A stretch of DNA of 64,000 bases from Diorhabda sublineata (GCF_026230105.1 NW_026614232.1:186001-250000); one strand, 5' to 3'. Counted from the first letter of the stretch, positions 18,387 through 31,747 are shown. The notes: generated from the sequence alone by a model not told the origin. A program made the numbers and translations.

Positions 18387-18442
18387 GGTTTATGCATATG
18401 TATTTCGATAAAATAAAGAAAAATAATATAATTAATAAAGAA

Positions 18443-18817
18443 TTAAGCTTTCTTTTCTGTCTTTTTCGGTAAAAGTACAGCTTGAATGTTAGGAAGAACA
18501 CCACCTTGTGCGATGGTTACTCCAGACAACAATTTATTCAATTCTTCATCGTTTCTAATGGCTAATTGTAAATGCCTTGGAATTATACGGGTCTTTTTGT
18601 TATCTCTAGCAGCATTTCCTGCTAATTCGAGTACTTCGGCTGCCAAATATTCCATAACAGCTGCCAAATATACTGGAGCTCCGGCACCGACTCGTTCTGC
18701 ATAATTGCCTTTTCTCAACAAACGATGTATACGTCCTACAGGAAATTGTAATCCAGCTCGGTTTGAGCGAGACTTTGCCTTTCCCTTTACTTTACCACCT
18801 TTACCACGTCCAGACAT
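18443..18817 (-). CDS. H2A: Histone H2A, unit 3
   Basis: Identical protein. The divergent promoter with H2B is intact in this unit. Confidence 0.98.
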   Translation of the reverse strand: MSGRGKGGKVKGKAKSRSNRAGLQFPVGRIHRLLRKGNYAERVGAGAPVYLAAVMEYLAAEVLELAGNAARDNKKTRIIPRHLQLAIRNDEELNKLLSGVTIAQGGVLPNIQAVLLPKKTEKKA

Positions 18818-19133
18818 TTTTTTTTATATATATTTTTCTTTTTCAAAAAAAAAAAAAAAATAGAACTGTGTCAATTGAAAACTATGAAGCGCAACCGATG
18901 CGACGAAACTAACTGTTAAACAAAAAATTTACACTCGACCTATCTATTTATATTAACATGCCCTACCAATGAAATTATAGCAAATGCGCAAACGTAGAAA
19001 GGCGGAGCCTATTAGAATTACGTACGTTGATATAAAAGAGATGGACATAAGTGCTGTTAACTGCTAATTTTACCCATTTTTCGATAAAAACGGTACGTCA
19101 TTCGAGTGTTTTTATTTTATTTCAAGAGAAATA
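18818..19133. promoter_or_regulatory. Intact H2A/H2B divergent promoter (unit 3)
   Basis: 316 bp with the H2B TATA box at 19031-19038 and an uninterrupted element B target just downstream. Confidence 0.75.
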
Positions 19134-19505
19134 ATGCCACCAAAAGCTAGCGGAAAGGCAGCGAAAAAAGCCGGAAAGGCTCAAAAGAATATTTCGAAAG
19201 CCGATAAAAAGAAAAAAAGGAGGAGGAAGGAAAGTTATGCTATTTACATTTACAAAGTACTTAAGCAAGTTCATCCTGATACCGGTATATCGAGTAAAGC
19301 TATGAGTATAATGAATAGTTTTGTTAATGATATATTCGAACGAATCGCCGCCGAAGCATCCAGATTGGCTCATTATAATAAACGTTCAACAATTACAAGT
19401 AGAGAAATTCAAACTGCAGTGAGATTATTGCTTCCCGGAGAATTAGCAAAACACGCAGTCAGTGAAGGAACTAAAGCCGTTACCAAATATACTAGTTCTA
19501 AATAA
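19134..19505 (+). CDS. H2B: Histone H2B, unit 3
   Basis: Identical 123-aa protein with intact promoter. Confidence 0.98.
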   Translation: MPPKASGKAAKKAGKAQKNISKADKKKKRRRKESYAIYIYKVLKQVHPDTGISSKAMSIMNSFVNDIFERIAAEASRLAHYNKRSTITSREIQTAVRLLLPGELAKHAVSEGTKAVTKYTSSK

Positions 19506-19591
19506 TAAGTATAACACATCTACTATATTGACCGAAAATTTTTTATTTTATTTACTTAAATGGTAACATCGACAAAAAAAAAAAAAAAAAC

Positions 19592-19607
19592 GGTTCTTTT
19601 CAGAACC
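19592..19607 (+). terminator. H2B histone 3' stem-loop (unit 3)
   Basis: GGTTCTTTTCAGAACC plus ACAA. Confidence 0.95.
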
Positions 19608-19702
19608 ACAATACTACTTTTTTTTATTTATATGATATATGATAACAACGAACGAACGACTGACTGACTTTAATTCAATTGATATTCCACTTAACTGAAA
19701 AT

Positions 19703-19706
<4 letters not shown>

Positions 19707-19745
<39 letters not shown>
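19707..19745. repeat. (TA)n tract, H2B-H1 spacer unit 3
   Basis: About 19 TA units, matching the short allele of unit 1. Confidence 0.9.
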
Positions 19746-19748
<3 letters not shown>

Positions 19749-20900
19749 CTTTCTAACGTCGCTTTTGTTTAAAAAAGTTTCATATACTAATTCACTGTCG
19801 GCTAAAGGCAAAAAAAAACCCGACCGTCGGTAAGATAAAACATACAAAGCGGTTGGTCGGTTGCCGTTGTCAAAGTAGTTTTTGTGGCGTCTTTGAAATT
19901 ATGTTATAAACACTTTCTTTTTCTTTTCAAATTGGTTTGAAATTTTAAATAAAATATGTTCATTTCCTAAAATAATATACTATACAATGTAAAAAAGAAT
20001 AAAAAATGTCGGATAAAATATTAAATATTGTAATAGACAGACATAGTTGCGAATAGAGCGAAGTAGCTCGTTCAAAGAAAATTTAATCAGTCAATCAATT
20101 TATTGTAATAATTATAATTTGCTACTACCACTTACCCACCATTCGATATCTAAAATGAAATATACGCGGGTTCCAATATTGAAATTTGATATTTTTCTTA
20201 TATTTAGTATGTCGGAACACATTGTTATTGAAAAATACTCATAATAATATATTAGTTGGGAACATATAGTAGAAACGTGTCGCGTAAATCAGGGTAGACA
20301 TGTCACCGTTCAAATGATAATTGCGGTATTATTTCAATTCGTTTTGATATTTTTAAATATTGGTCATTATTGTGAATAGACACGTTTCTCTTTACCTTCA
20401 TTGTATTTTAAGAAGGACTTTTATTTAATTTCGAAATTATATCTAAAGTGCTAAGCATCGACGGAAATAAATTTTTAACCATTTTTAAGTGGTACTTTTT
20501 TTTAATAACAAACGTTGTTAGCAATTATTAAATTATAGTAAAACTTCGGCGAAAGTTCGAAGTATACCTTAGTTAGTTATTTGTCAATTTTTTTCATTAC
20601 ATTCGATTCGAAAATCTCGAAGAAACCAAGGTTTTTGAGGTTGGTTTGGTTTATGAGGTTCGTTTTTTAACTTAGTTCTATTCGTTCGTTCAGTCTTCCG
20701 TCCGCTTTATTTGAATGACTCCTCTTGTAACTCATTACACGCGAAAAATTAAAAGTCTTTTATACTTTTAAGTATATAGAGAGGTGAAATTTTTTAAAAC
20801 TAAATATAAAAGTACATCCAATATTTTTTTTTTTTTTTTATATCAGTTTAGTGTAGTTTATCGACGATATAATAACTCTCAAGGTTGTTTGTTAGTAGTT

Positions 20901-21785
20901 ATGGCGGATACAGAAAATCAAACTTCGGTTGTAACCGCAACGTCTGCGTCTAATTCACCGCAGGTTTCGTCGTCTCCAATAAATAAAAAGGAAAAAAAAG
21001 CTAAAAATCCTAGGACCAAACCATCTCATCCACCGACTTCGGAAATGGTAAACAATGCGATCAAAGGTTTAAAGGAACGCGGAGGCTCATCTTTACAAGC
21101 AATTAAAAAGTACATTGCTGCCAATTACAAAGTTGATGCAGAAAAAGTAGCGCCATTCATCAAAAAATATTTGAAAGCATCTGTAGTATCGGGATCTTTG
21201 GTACAAACTAAAGGTAAAGGAGCTTCCGGATCGTTCAAGTTAGCTTCGGCAACTTCGACTGGTGGTACTTCGGCTAAAACGAATGCTATTGACAAAAAGA
21301 AAAAGAAAACAGCCGCTTCTACTCCAGGCGTAACTAAATCCAAAAAAATTGTAACAGCTGCAAAAAGAAATGCTATTATTGCAGGAGGAGGAGGAGGAGG
21401 AGGAGGAGGAGGAGTGGATAAATCGAAAAGTATTAAGAAATCTAATAAAGGCAAAAAAACGACAGGTACAGCAGCGGCTTCTTTAAAAACTTCGACAACA
21501 ACAACACCAACTACTGATAAGAAAGGCGTTAAAGTTGCCAAAAAAACAGATAAAAAATCTTCGGCTAAAGGAGGAGTCGCCGCCGCCGCCGCTACCAATA
21601 CAGCCAGTGCCGCATCATCCGAAATTAAAACGAAGAATCCTACTAAAGCAAAAAAATCTAATAAAGGCAGTCCCACGAAAAAGCCGAAAGCACCAAAACC
21701 GAAAACTGCGAAAGCAGCTGCTAGCAGTTCCTCTCCTAAAGCAAGAAAAGCCGCCGCCGCCGCCGCTCCTAAAAAGAAGAAATAA
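20901..21785 (+). CDS. H1: Linker histone H1, unit 3
   Basis: 294 aa with the 10-Gly allele, identical to the unit 1 protein. Confidence 0.97.
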   Translation: MADTENQTSVVTATSASNSPQVSSSPINKKEKKAKNPRTKPSHPPTSEMVNNAIKGLKERGGSSLQAIKKYIAANYKVDAEKVAPFIKKYLKASVVSGSLVQTKGKGASGSFKLASATSTGGTSAKTNAIDKKKKKTAASTPGVTKSKKIVTAAKRNAIIAGGGGGGGGGGVDKSKSIKKSNKGKKTTGTAAASLKTSTTTTPTTDKKGVKVAKKTDKKSSAKGGVAAAAATNTASAASSEIKTKNPTKAKKSNKGSPTKKPKAPKPKTAKAAASSSSPKARKAAAAAAPKKKK

Positions 21786-21882
21786 AAAGAATATTTTTTT
21801 TCTGACAGAAAGATAGTACAACAATCGAGAAGTATTATCGGACTGATGATGGGTACGACGACAATCGACAATAATAACAAAT

Positions 21883-21898
21883 GGCCCTTGTCAGGGCC
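21883..21898 (+). terminator. H1 histone 3' stem-loop (unit 3)
   Basis: GGCCCTTGTCAGGGCC plus ACAA. Confidence 0.93.
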
Positions 21899-22170
21899 AC
21901 AATTTTTTCATTTATTTATGAAGAAAATGAAAAACAAATAATGTTTGTTTTGATGAAACAAGAATTTTTTGAATTTCGGTTCAATAATTGATATGTTATG
22001 TTATATATAACATTTTCATCGATCGATGTAATGTAGGTTGTTACCACCTTCTAGATTTGTCTCGACCTACCTACGATATAGTAGATCTAATCTGTTTTAT
22101 AAACTTTCAATTATTATATGTCGATATTGTCTAAAATTTGTTAGTTAAAAATAATAATTTTCTCTATCTC

Positions 22171-22186
22171 GTGCGTGCGTGCGTGC

Positions 22187-22225
<39 letters not shown>

Positions 22226-22236
22226 CGTGCGTGCGT
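22171..22236. repeat. (GT)n tract with GCGT flanks, unit 3
   Basis: 66 bp, the shortest allele of this tract in the window. Confidence 0.9.
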
Positions 22237-22350
22237 CTTCTTTACCCAATCAACAATCACATCCTTCTTTTATATTTCAATGTTTTCAAACGAACATCCT
22301 ATATTTATATCAAAATATTATACTACTATCATAAATGTTAAATTATTTGT

Positions 22351-22366
22351 GGTTCTGAAAAGAACC
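22351..22366 (-). terminator. H3 histone 3' stem-loop (unit 3)
   Basis: Minus strand GGTTCTTTTCAGAACC plus ACAA. Confidence 0.95.
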
Positions 22367-22466
22367 GTTTTTACTTACAATATATATATAAAACAAAAAA
22401 TCTATTATAATCAAATAGATAAAATGTAATTTTATATAAAAAAAAAAAAAAAAAAAAAATTTGTAT

Positions 22467-22925
<459 letters not shown>

Positions 22926-23291
22926 CTATAGCAACTCGATAAACACACAATGAATGAGATAAATTTAGAGAGAGAGAGATTCGTTGTGAAAAATTAGGAA
23001 GGAAGGGTTTTTTTTTTTTTTTTTTTTGGTAATTTGGTTATGATTTGCATTAGGCCCTGATATAGGAATTTTTTCCTCTGCAGGGCTGGGTGTGGGGATA
23101 TTTAGTTGGGAAGTGTTTGCTCGGCTGCTTCTAGCGGTGCAGTTACATTTTTTTTTTTTTGTTAGATTTTTTTTTTTTTTTTCTTTTTTTGGGGGGTTTT
23201 TTTTTATATATTTTTTTTGTTGTTTATTTTTTGTTTTTTTTTCTTAATCTAATTGGGGGGGGCGGGTACAGCTGCGGCTGTATTATTCCCT

Positions 23292-23366
23292 ATCGTCGGA
23301 CATTTGTCTGGAGAATCGGTTCTCCAGGTTGCAGGGAAACCGCAGAAAACCTGCAACTCCGACGAT
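23292..23366 (-). other. 75-nt three-way-junction structure, A2
   Basis: Identical to the structure in A1. Confidence 0.7.
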
Positions 23367-23592
23367 GGATGAAAATGAGGGTGGGTGTTGGGGGTAGGAA
23401 TTTATCTGATTGATATGGGAGCTATTATTGAGGAAATTGAGGAAGGATGAGGAGGGTCCCTTTCGCAACGGAATTCTTGATTCTATGGATCGAATCAATT
23501 AGAAGGGGCTTGGAGGTCATTTAGGCGGCTTGGAATGGGGGTTATGTCAGTATTGACATAAATGGCGTTGCTAGGGCTAAACCTACACTTTT

Positions 23593-25089
23593 TCAGTGGG
23601 ACGTGTTTGGTTTTTGGGTGAAAGCGAAATGAATGCGGTTACCCACGCCGCTGGTTACGGTACAATTATAACCGTAAAAAGGGGGAATGAGGCGTTGTAG
23701 CGTTTCGGCTACTAGCGCCCGAGAAGTAGGGATGGCGTTCATTATTGTTGTTGCCAGGATTTCGATTAGGATTTTAGTGTCAGTAGACAGGTCGTAAGGG
23801 GTTTGAGGTTTTTCTAGGGTGACTGGGGCTGTATCCTGGGGGGCTTTCGGAGTTTCAATCCTTTTCGGACAGCGGGGGTGGAAGGCGGGGTGAGGTCCGC
23901 CGCAATTTTTACAGGTAGGGGAGTTAGCTTTTGGGCATTTTTCTGGCTTGTGACCAGAAGCACCACAGGTTGGACAAATAGGTTTGGCATTGCAGGTGTC
24001 TGCGGAGTGGCCGGTAGATGAGCAACGGTTGCAGTATTTGGGGACTGCGGGTATGGTGTTTGAATTTGAGGCTTCGCAGTAGTGCGGAAGCCCGTGGAAG
24101 TTAATACCCTTGGTTAGGGCGTGATGGTAGGCGGTTTCGGAATCTGTAATAATTCGGAACATGGATGTGGGTTTATTCGTGGATCTAGCTATAATTCTCC
24201 AAGTTTTAAGGACAGGGAATTTCAGGATAGAGAGGATCTCCAGGAACTCTTCTTCGGTGTAGGATTGGTCTACATTCTTGCAGACCAGAGAAAAGGTGGT
24301 TTTTTTGGTTTTAGTGGTGAGGGGTTTTTGGGCTCTTTGGGGAGGGTTTATCGGGATTACGACGATTTTCTCGTCGCCTATGGCGTAACGGATTTTCCTT
24401 GCCAACGTTTCGTGATGAAACGTGGAAGGAATTTTGAGGAGGGCGGTTCCATTGGGGTTAGCTTTGAGAAAGCTCATTTGTCCCCTCAACAGCTCTTGCG
24501 TGTTGAGGAGATTGTAGAGCTCTCTCTGTGAGGTATATTTAGTTGGGAGGTTTCTCAAATTGAGTGTTTGGGTGATGGTTTGGGATTGTTGGTGGGTTTT
24601 GGGGGTCTGGGATTGTTGGTGGGTTCTGGGGGTCTGGGGTTGTTGGTGGGTTCTGGGAGTCTGGGTTTGACTTGGTGCCTGGGGTTTAGTGGTATTTTGG
24701 GTATTTTTTTTTGGCTTTTGAGGTATTGAGATTGACTTGGAATTTAGAGGGGGAATTTTGTTTTTGGGGATCGCGCCTTGTCGGGTATAATCAACACGCT
24801 GGGATTTAGAGTTGGACGATTTCTGCGAGACCCTAGAAGCATAGGAATCCGCAGATGGTGCTGGTGAGGAGCTTCTATTATTCTCGAGTGATTTCCGTTT
24901 GATATACTCAATGGCATTACGAATTTGGGTGAATTGATTTGGACTGTACCGCGAGTATTCTGCGACCAATTCTGCAAAGGTTTCCTCCTCAGAAGGAGAA
25001 TTGGGGTTGGTAGGGAGTGGTGGGAATTCATCGATGGTGGAAACAGGTTTACTTCGGGTTTGAATGGGGGAACGGGGTACTCGGGGCAT
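23593..25089 (-). CDS. Element A2 ORF1
   Basis: Intact 498-aa ORF1 differing from A1 at one residue (Val to Ile in FTQVRN, about residue 57), a variant shared with A0 and A5. Confidence 0.87.
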   Translation of the reverse strand: MPRVPRSPIQTRSKPVSTIDEFPPLPTNPNSPSEEETFAELVAEYSRYSPNQFTQIRNAIEYIKRKSLENNRSSSPAPSADSYASRVSQKSSNSKSQRVDYTRQGAIPKNKIPPLNSKSISIPQKPKKNTQNTTKPQAPSQTQTPRTHQQPQTPRTHQQSQTPKTHQQSQTITQTLNLRNLPTKYTSQRELYNLLNTQELLRGQMSFLKANPNGTALLKIPSTFHHETLARKIRYAIGDEKIVVIPINPPQRAQKPLTTKTKKTTFSLVCKNVDQSYTEEEFLEILSILKFPVLKTWRIIARSTNKPTSMFRIITDSETAYHHALTKGINFHGLPHYCEASNSNTIPAVPKYCNRCSSTGHSADTCNAKPICPTCGASGHKPEKCPKANSPTCKNCGGPHPAFHPRCPKRIETPKAPQDTAPVTLEKPQTPYDLSTDTKILIEILATTIMNAIPTSRALVAETLQRLIPPFYGYNCTVTSGVGNRIHFAFTQKPNTSH

Positions 25090-25617
25090 TTTCAAAAGTG
25101 AAATAGGTGAAATAAAAGATCGATAGAGTCAGATCAAGTGAGGATAAGAAATAAGGATTTCGAGAATTGAAATCCTTTGTTAGTACCTAACAAGAGTTGG
25201 CTATCAAAGCCGACAGCGGACTCACTGCCGGAGGGAGTTTCCTCCCCGGTTAAAGAATTCCTGACCCTTTTGATTGCCTGTTAGTGTTTTATAAAAATGA
25301 AAATAATATTCACCTGAAACTGGCTGATCCTAGGACTCACGTTGGTTCTTGAAACACTTGCCCCCGAAAGGGTTTATTTCATTATAAAAAAAAGCCCCGA
25401 AAAGGGCAGGTAGGTAGAGCAACAAAGCCCCGAAAGGGGCATTTTTTGCAATGGTATACACTAATAATACGAGTTTCTTTGTCAGCGAGAATTTTTAATC
25501 GCAGTAGGCGACCCTGCGTTTACCGGTGTGTTTTCTAAAATAAAACAGTGACCGATTATACAGCAGTCCTTTAATCCGTACTTGCGACCTTCTCGAAGCG
25601 CTCTAAGAAAGCAACTG

Positions 25618-26139
<522 letters not shown>

Positions 26140-26228
26140 TTTTCATTTTTCATATTTGAAGTAGAAGAATATGTCCTCCATCGCATTCTTCCCATAGCAT
26201 ATGTATATATACAAAAAAAAAAAAAAAC

Positions 26229-26244
26229 GGTTCTTTTCAGAACC
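26229..26244 (+). terminator. H4 histone 3' stem-loop (unit 4)
   Basis: GGTTCTTTTCAGAACC plus ACAA. Confidence 0.95.
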
Positions 26245-26645
26245 ACAACATATTTTGCTTGAATATGAAAATAAAAAAAAAATAAATAACTTACACATTA
26301 GTTTGTTCTCTTATATATAAGAACAACCTCGCATTTATTGATACGCACATACATATACACTACATACATACATATAGATAAGAACATAAGCGAGTAGAGG
26401 AACTTTTATTTATCTTCATCTCATTATTTGCAATTTTTATTTCTAGTACGAACGTTATTATTAACGATGCTGAAAATAATCACATTAACCAACCACAATT
26501 CCAGTTATTATTACAGATGATAAGTTTTCTTATATATCAGGACATTTATTTATTTTTTTTTTTATCTAACAGTACGTTACACGAGAATCTCTTCTATCTC
26601 AACCAAAGAAAATAGAGAAATCAACGAATCAATAAATCTATCTAG

Positions 26646-26648
<3 letters not shown>

Positions 26649-26685
<37 letters not shown>
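26649..26685. repeat. (TA)n tract, H4-H2A spacer unit 4
   Basis: About 18 TA units. Confidence 0.9.
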
Positions 26686-26689
<4 letters not shown>

Positions 26690-26744
26690 TAACTATATTA
26701 TAATCTCTTTTTTTATATATATATATAAAAATAAAAAAAATTGT

Positions 26745-26760
26745 GGCCCTTAAAAGGGCC
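26745..26760 (-). terminator. H2A histone 3' stem-loop (unit 4)
   Basis: Minus strand GGCCCTTTTAAGGGCC plus ACAA. Confidence 0.93.
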
Positions 26761-26816
26761 GGTTTATGCATATGTATTTCGATAAAATAAAGAAAAATAA
26801 TATAATTAATAAAGAA

Positions 26817-27191
26817 TTAAGCTTTCTTTTCTGTCTTTTTCGGTAAAAGTACAGCTTGAATGTTAGGAAGAACACCACCTTGTGCGATGGTTACTCCAGA
26901 CAACAATTTATTCAATTCTTCATCGTTTCTAATGGCTAATTGTAAATGCCTTGGAATTATACGGGTCTTTTTGTTATCTCTAGCAGCATTTCCTGCTAAT
27001 TCGAGTACTTCGGCTGCCAAATATTCCATAACAGCTGCCAAATATACTGGAGCTCCGGCACCGACTCGTTCTGCATAATTGCCTTTTCTCAACAAACGAT
27101 GTATACGTCCTACAGGAAATTGTAATCCAGCTCGGTTTGAGCGAGACTTTGCCTTTCCCTTTACTTTACCACCTTTACCACGTCCAGACAT
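26817..27191 (-). CDS. H2A: Histone H2A, unit 4
   Basis: Identical protein. Its H2B partner in this unit is broken. Confidence 0.98.
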   Translation of the reverse strand: MSGRGKGGKVKGKAKSRSNRAGLQFPVGRIHRLLRKGNYAERVGAGAPVYLAAVMEYLAAEVLELAGNAARDNKKTRIIPRHLQLAIRNDEELNKLLSGVTIAQGGVLPNIQAVLLPKKTEKKA

Positions 27192-27507
27192 TTTTTTTTA
27201 TATATATTTTTCTTTTTCAAAAAAAAAAAAAAAATAGAACTGTGTCAATTGAAAACTATGAAGCGCAACCGATGCGACGAAACTAACTGTTAAACAAAAA
27301 ATTTACACTCGACCTATCTATTTATATTAACATGCCCTACCAATGAAATTATAGCAAATGCGCAAACGTAGAAAGGCGGAGCCTATTAGAATTACGTACG
27401 TTGATATAAAAGAGATGGACATAAGTGCTGTTAACTGCTAATTTTACCCATTTTTCGATAAAAACGGTACGTCATTCGAGTGTTTTTATTTTATTTCAAG
27501 AGAAATA
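27192..27507. promoter_or_regulatory. Intact H2A/H2B divergent promoter (unit 4)
   Basis: 316 bp, H2B TATA box at 27405-27412, element B target uninterrupted. Confidence 0.75.
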
Positions 27508-27886
27508 ATGCCACCAAAAGCTAGCGGAAAGGCAGCGAAAAAAGCCGGAAAGGCTCAAAAGAATATTTCGAAAGCCGATAAAAAGAAAAAAAGGAGGAGG
27601 AAGGAAAGTTATGCTATTTACATTTACAAAGTACTTAAGCAAGTTCATAGTTCATCCTGATACCGGTATATCGAGTAAAGCTATGAGTATAATGAATAGT
27701 TTTGTTAATGATATATTCGAACGAATCGCCGCCGAAGCATCCAGATTGGCTCATTATAATAAACGTTCAACAATTACAAGTAGAGAAATTCAAACTGCAG
27801 TGAGATTATTGCTTCCCGGAGAATTAGCAAAACACGCAGTCAGTGAAGGAACTAAAGCCGTTACCAAATATACTAGTTCTAAATAA
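27508..27886 (+). pseudogene. H2B: Histone H2B, unit 4, frameshifted by 7-bp duplication
   Basis: The gene starts normally (ATG 27508), but AGTTCAT is duplicated in tandem at about 27644-27657. After residue 47 (KQVH) the frame gives three serines and a stop, so the product would be about 50 aa, lacking nearly the whole histone fold. The remaining codons up to 27886 are otherwise identical to intact copies, as are the promoter and stem-loop. The change is therefore recent, or a sequencing/assembly error. In a tandem array one null copy would be tolerated. Confidence 0.85.
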
Positions 27887-27971
27887 TAAGTATAACACAT
27901 CTACTATATTGACCGAAAATTTTTTATTTTATTTACTTAAATGGTAACATCGACAAAAAAAAAAAAAAAAC

Positions 27972-27987
27972 GGTTCTTTTCAGAACC
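27972..27987 (+). terminator. H2B histone 3' stem-loop (unit 4)
   Basis: GGTTCTTTTCAGAACC plus ACAA, intact after the broken ORF. Confidence 0.95.
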
Positions 27988-28082
27988 ACAATACTACTTT
28001 TTTTTATTTATATGATATATGATAACAACGAACGAACGACTGACTGACTTTAATTCAATTGATATTCCACTTAACTGAAAAT

Positions 28083-28086
<4 letters not shown>

Positions 28087-28179
<93 letters not shown>
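28087..28179. repeat. (TA)n tract, H2B-H1 spacer unit 4
   Basis: About 93 bp with one TG interruption, expanded relative to units 1 and 3. Confidence 0.9.
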
Positions 28180-29331
28180 CTTTCTAACGTCGCTTTTGTT
28201 TAAAAAAGTTTCATATACTAATTCACTGTCGGCTAAAGGCAAAAAAAAACCCGACCGTCGGTAAGATAAAACATACAAAGCGGTTGGTCGGTTGCCGTTG
28301 TCAAAGTAGTTTTTGTGGCGTCTTTGAAATTATGTTATAAACACTTTCTTTTTCTTTTCAAATTGGTTTGAAATTTTAAATAAAATATGTTCATTTCCTA
28401 AAATAATATACTATACAATGTAAAAAAGAATAAAAAATGTCGGATAAAATATTAAATATTGTAATAGACAGACATAGTTGCGAATAGAGCGAAGTAGCTC
28501 GTTCAAAGAAAATTTAATCAGTCAATCAATTTATTGTAATAATTATAATTTGCTACTACCACTTACCCACCATTCGATATCTAAAATGAAATATACGCGG
28601 GTTCCAATATTGAAATTTGATATTTTTCTTATATTTAGTATGTCGGAACACATTGTTATTGAAAAATACTCATAATAATATATTAGTTGGGAACATATAG
28701 TAGAAACGTGTCGCGTAAATCAGGGTAGACATGTCACCGTTCAAATGATAATTGCGGTATTATTTCAATTCGTTTTGATATTTTTAAATATTGGTCATTA
28801 TTGTGAATAGACACGTTTCTCTTTACCTTCATTGTATTTTAAGAAGGACTTTTATTTAATTTCGAAATTATATCTAAAGTGCTAAGCATCGACGGAAATA
28901 AATTTTTAACCATTTTTAAGTGGTACTTTTTTTTAATAACAAACGTTGTTAGCAATTATTAAATTATAGTAAAACTTCGGCGAAAGTTCGAAGTATACCT
29001 TAGTTAGTTATTTGTCAATTTTTTTCATTACATTCGATTCGAAAATCTCGAAGAAACCAAGGTTTTTGAGGTTGGTTTGGTTTATGAGGTTCGTTTTTTA
29101 ACTTAGTTCTATTCGTTCGTTCAGTCTTCCGTCCGCTTTATTTGAATGACTCCTCTTGTAACTCATTACACGCGAAAAATTAAAAGTCTTTTATACTTTT
29201 AAGTATATAGAGAGGTGAAATTTTTTAAAACTAAATATAAAAGTACATCCAATATTTTTTTTTTTTTTTTATATCAGTTTAGTGTAGTTTATCGACGATA
29301 TAATAACTCTCAAGGTTGTTTGTTAGTAGTT

Positions 29332-30216
29332 ATGGCGGATACAGAAAATCAAACTTCGGTTGTAACCGCAACGTCTGCGTCTAATTCACCGCAGGTTTCG
29401 TCGTCTCCAATAAATAAAAAGGAAAAAAAAGCTAAAAATCCTAGGACCAAACCATCTCATCCACCGACTTCGGAAATGGTAAACAATGCGATCAAAGGTT
29501 TAAAGGAACGCGGAGGCTCATCTTTACAAGCAATTAAAAAGTACATTGCTGCCAATTACAAAGTTGATGCAGAAAAAGTAGCGCCATTCATCAAAAAATA
29601 TTTGAAAGCATCTGTAGTATCGGGATCTTTGGTACAAACTAAAGGTAAAGGAGCTTCCGGATCGTTCAAGTTAGCTTCGGCAACTTCGACTGGTGGTACT
29701 TCGGCTAAAACGAATGCTATTGACAAAAAGAAAAAGAAAACAGCCGCTTCTACTCCAGGCGTAACTAAATCCAAAAAAATTGTAACAGCTGCAAAAAGAA
29801 ATGCTATTATTGCAGGAGGAGGAGGAGGAGGAGGAGGAGGAGGAGTGGATAAATCGAAAAGTATTAAGAAATCTAATAAAGGCAAAAAAACGACAGGTAC
29901 AGCAGCGGCTTCTTTAAAAACTTCGACAACAACAACACCAACTACTGATAAGAAAGGCGTTAAAGTTGCCAAAAAAACAGATAAAAAATCTTCGGCTAAA
30001 GGAGGAGTCGCCGCCGCCGCCGCTACCAATACAGCCAGTGCCGCATCATCCGAAATTAAAACGAAGAATCCTACTAAAGCAAAAAAATCTAATAAAGGCA
30101 GTCCCACGAAAAAGCCGAAAGCACCAAAACCGAAAACTGCGAAAGCAGCTGCTAGCAGTTCCTCTCCTAAAGCAAGAAAAGCCGCCGCCGCCGCCGCTCC
30201 TAAAAAGAAGAAATAA
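29332..30216 (+). CDS. H1: Linker histone H1, unit 4
   Basis: 294 aa, 10-Gly allele. Confidence 0.97.
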   Translation: MADTENQTSVVTATSASNSPQVSSSPINKKEKKAKNPRTKPSHPPTSEMVNNAIKGLKERGGSSLQAIKKYIAANYKVDAEKVAPFIKKYLKASVVSGSLVQTKGKGASGSFKLASATSTGGTSAKTNAIDKKKKKTAASTPGVTKSKKIVTAAKRNAIIAGGGGGGGGGGVDKSKSIKKSNKGKKTTGTAAASLKTSTTTTPTTDKKGVKVAKKTDKKSSAKGGVAAAAATNTASAASSEIKTKNPTKAKKSNKGSPTKKPKAPKPKTAKAAASSSSPKARKAAAAAAPKKKK

Positions 30217-30313
30217 AAAGAATATTTTTTTTCTGACAGAAAGATAGTACAACAATCGAGAAGTATTATCGGACTGATGATGGGTACGACGACAATCGAC
30301 AATAATAACAAAT

Positions 30314-30329
30314 GGCCCTTGTCAGGGCC
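30314..30329 (+). terminator. H1 histone 3' stem-loop (unit 4)
   Basis: GGCCCTTGTCAGGGCC plus ACAA. Confidence 0.93.
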
Positions 30330-30601
30330 ACAATTTTTTCATTTATTTATGAAGAAAATGAAAAACAAATAATGTTTGTTTTGATGAAACAAGAATTTTT
30401 TGAATTTCGGTTCAATAATTGATATGTTATGTTATATATAACATTTTCATCGATCGATGTAATGTAGGTTGTTACCACCTTCTAGATTTGTCTCGACCTA
30501 CCTACGATATAGTAGATCTAATCTGTTTTATAAACTTTCAATTATTATATGTCGATATTGTCTAAAATTTGTTAGTTAAAAATAATAATTTTCTCTATCT
30601 C

Positions 30602-30617
30602 GTGCGTGCGTGCGTGC

Positions 30618-30676
<59 letters not shown>

Positions 30677-30687
30677 CGTGCGTGCGT
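30602..30687. repeat. (GT)n tract with GCGT flanks, unit 4
   Basis: 86 bp. Confidence 0.9.
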
Positions 30688-30801
30688 CTTCTTTACCCAA
30701 TCAACAATCACATCCTTCTTTTATATTTCAATGTTTTCAAACGAACATCCTATATTTATATCAAAATATTATACTACTATCATAAATGTTAAATTATTTG
30801 T

Positions 30802-30817
30802 GGTTCTGAAAAGAACC
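30802..30817 (-). terminator. H3 histone 3' stem-loop (unit 4)
   Basis: Minus strand GGTTCTTTTCAGAACC plus ACAA. Confidence 0.95.
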
Positions 30818-30916
30818 GTTTTTACTTACAATATATATATAAAACAAAAAATCTATTATAATCAAATAGATAAAATGTAATTTTATATAAAAAAAAAAAA
30901 AAAAAAAAATTTGTAT

Positions 30917-31375
<459 letters not shown>

Positions 31376-31747
31376 CTATAGCAACTCGATAAACACACAA
31401 TGAATGAGATAAATTTAAGAGAGAGAGAGAGAGATTCGTTGTGAAAAATTAGGAAGGAAGGGTTTTTTTTTTTTTTTTGGTAATTTGGTTATGATTTGCA
31501 TTAGGCCCTGATATAGGAATTTTTTCCTCTGCAGGGCTGGGTGTGGGGATATTTAGTTGGGAAGTGTTTGCTCGGCTGCTTCTAGCGGTGCAGTTACATT
31601 TTTTTTTTTTGTTAAGATTTTTTTTTTCCTTTTTACATATTTTTTTTTGGGGGTTTTTTTTTTTTATATATTTTTTTTTGTTTATTTTTTGTTTTTTCTT
31701 AATCTAATTGGGGGTGGGCGGGTACAGCTGCGGCTGTATTATTCCCT

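Larger units (their letters stand above)
22968..25617 (-). mobile_element. Element A copy A2
   Basis: Complete 2.65-kb copy between target copies 22956-22967 and 25618-25629. The (CT)n tail is among the shorter ones. The 5' sense end is CAGTTG, as in A0, A1 and A3. The T/A-rich part of the 3' UTR differs in homopolymer lengths from A1. Confidence 0.9.
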
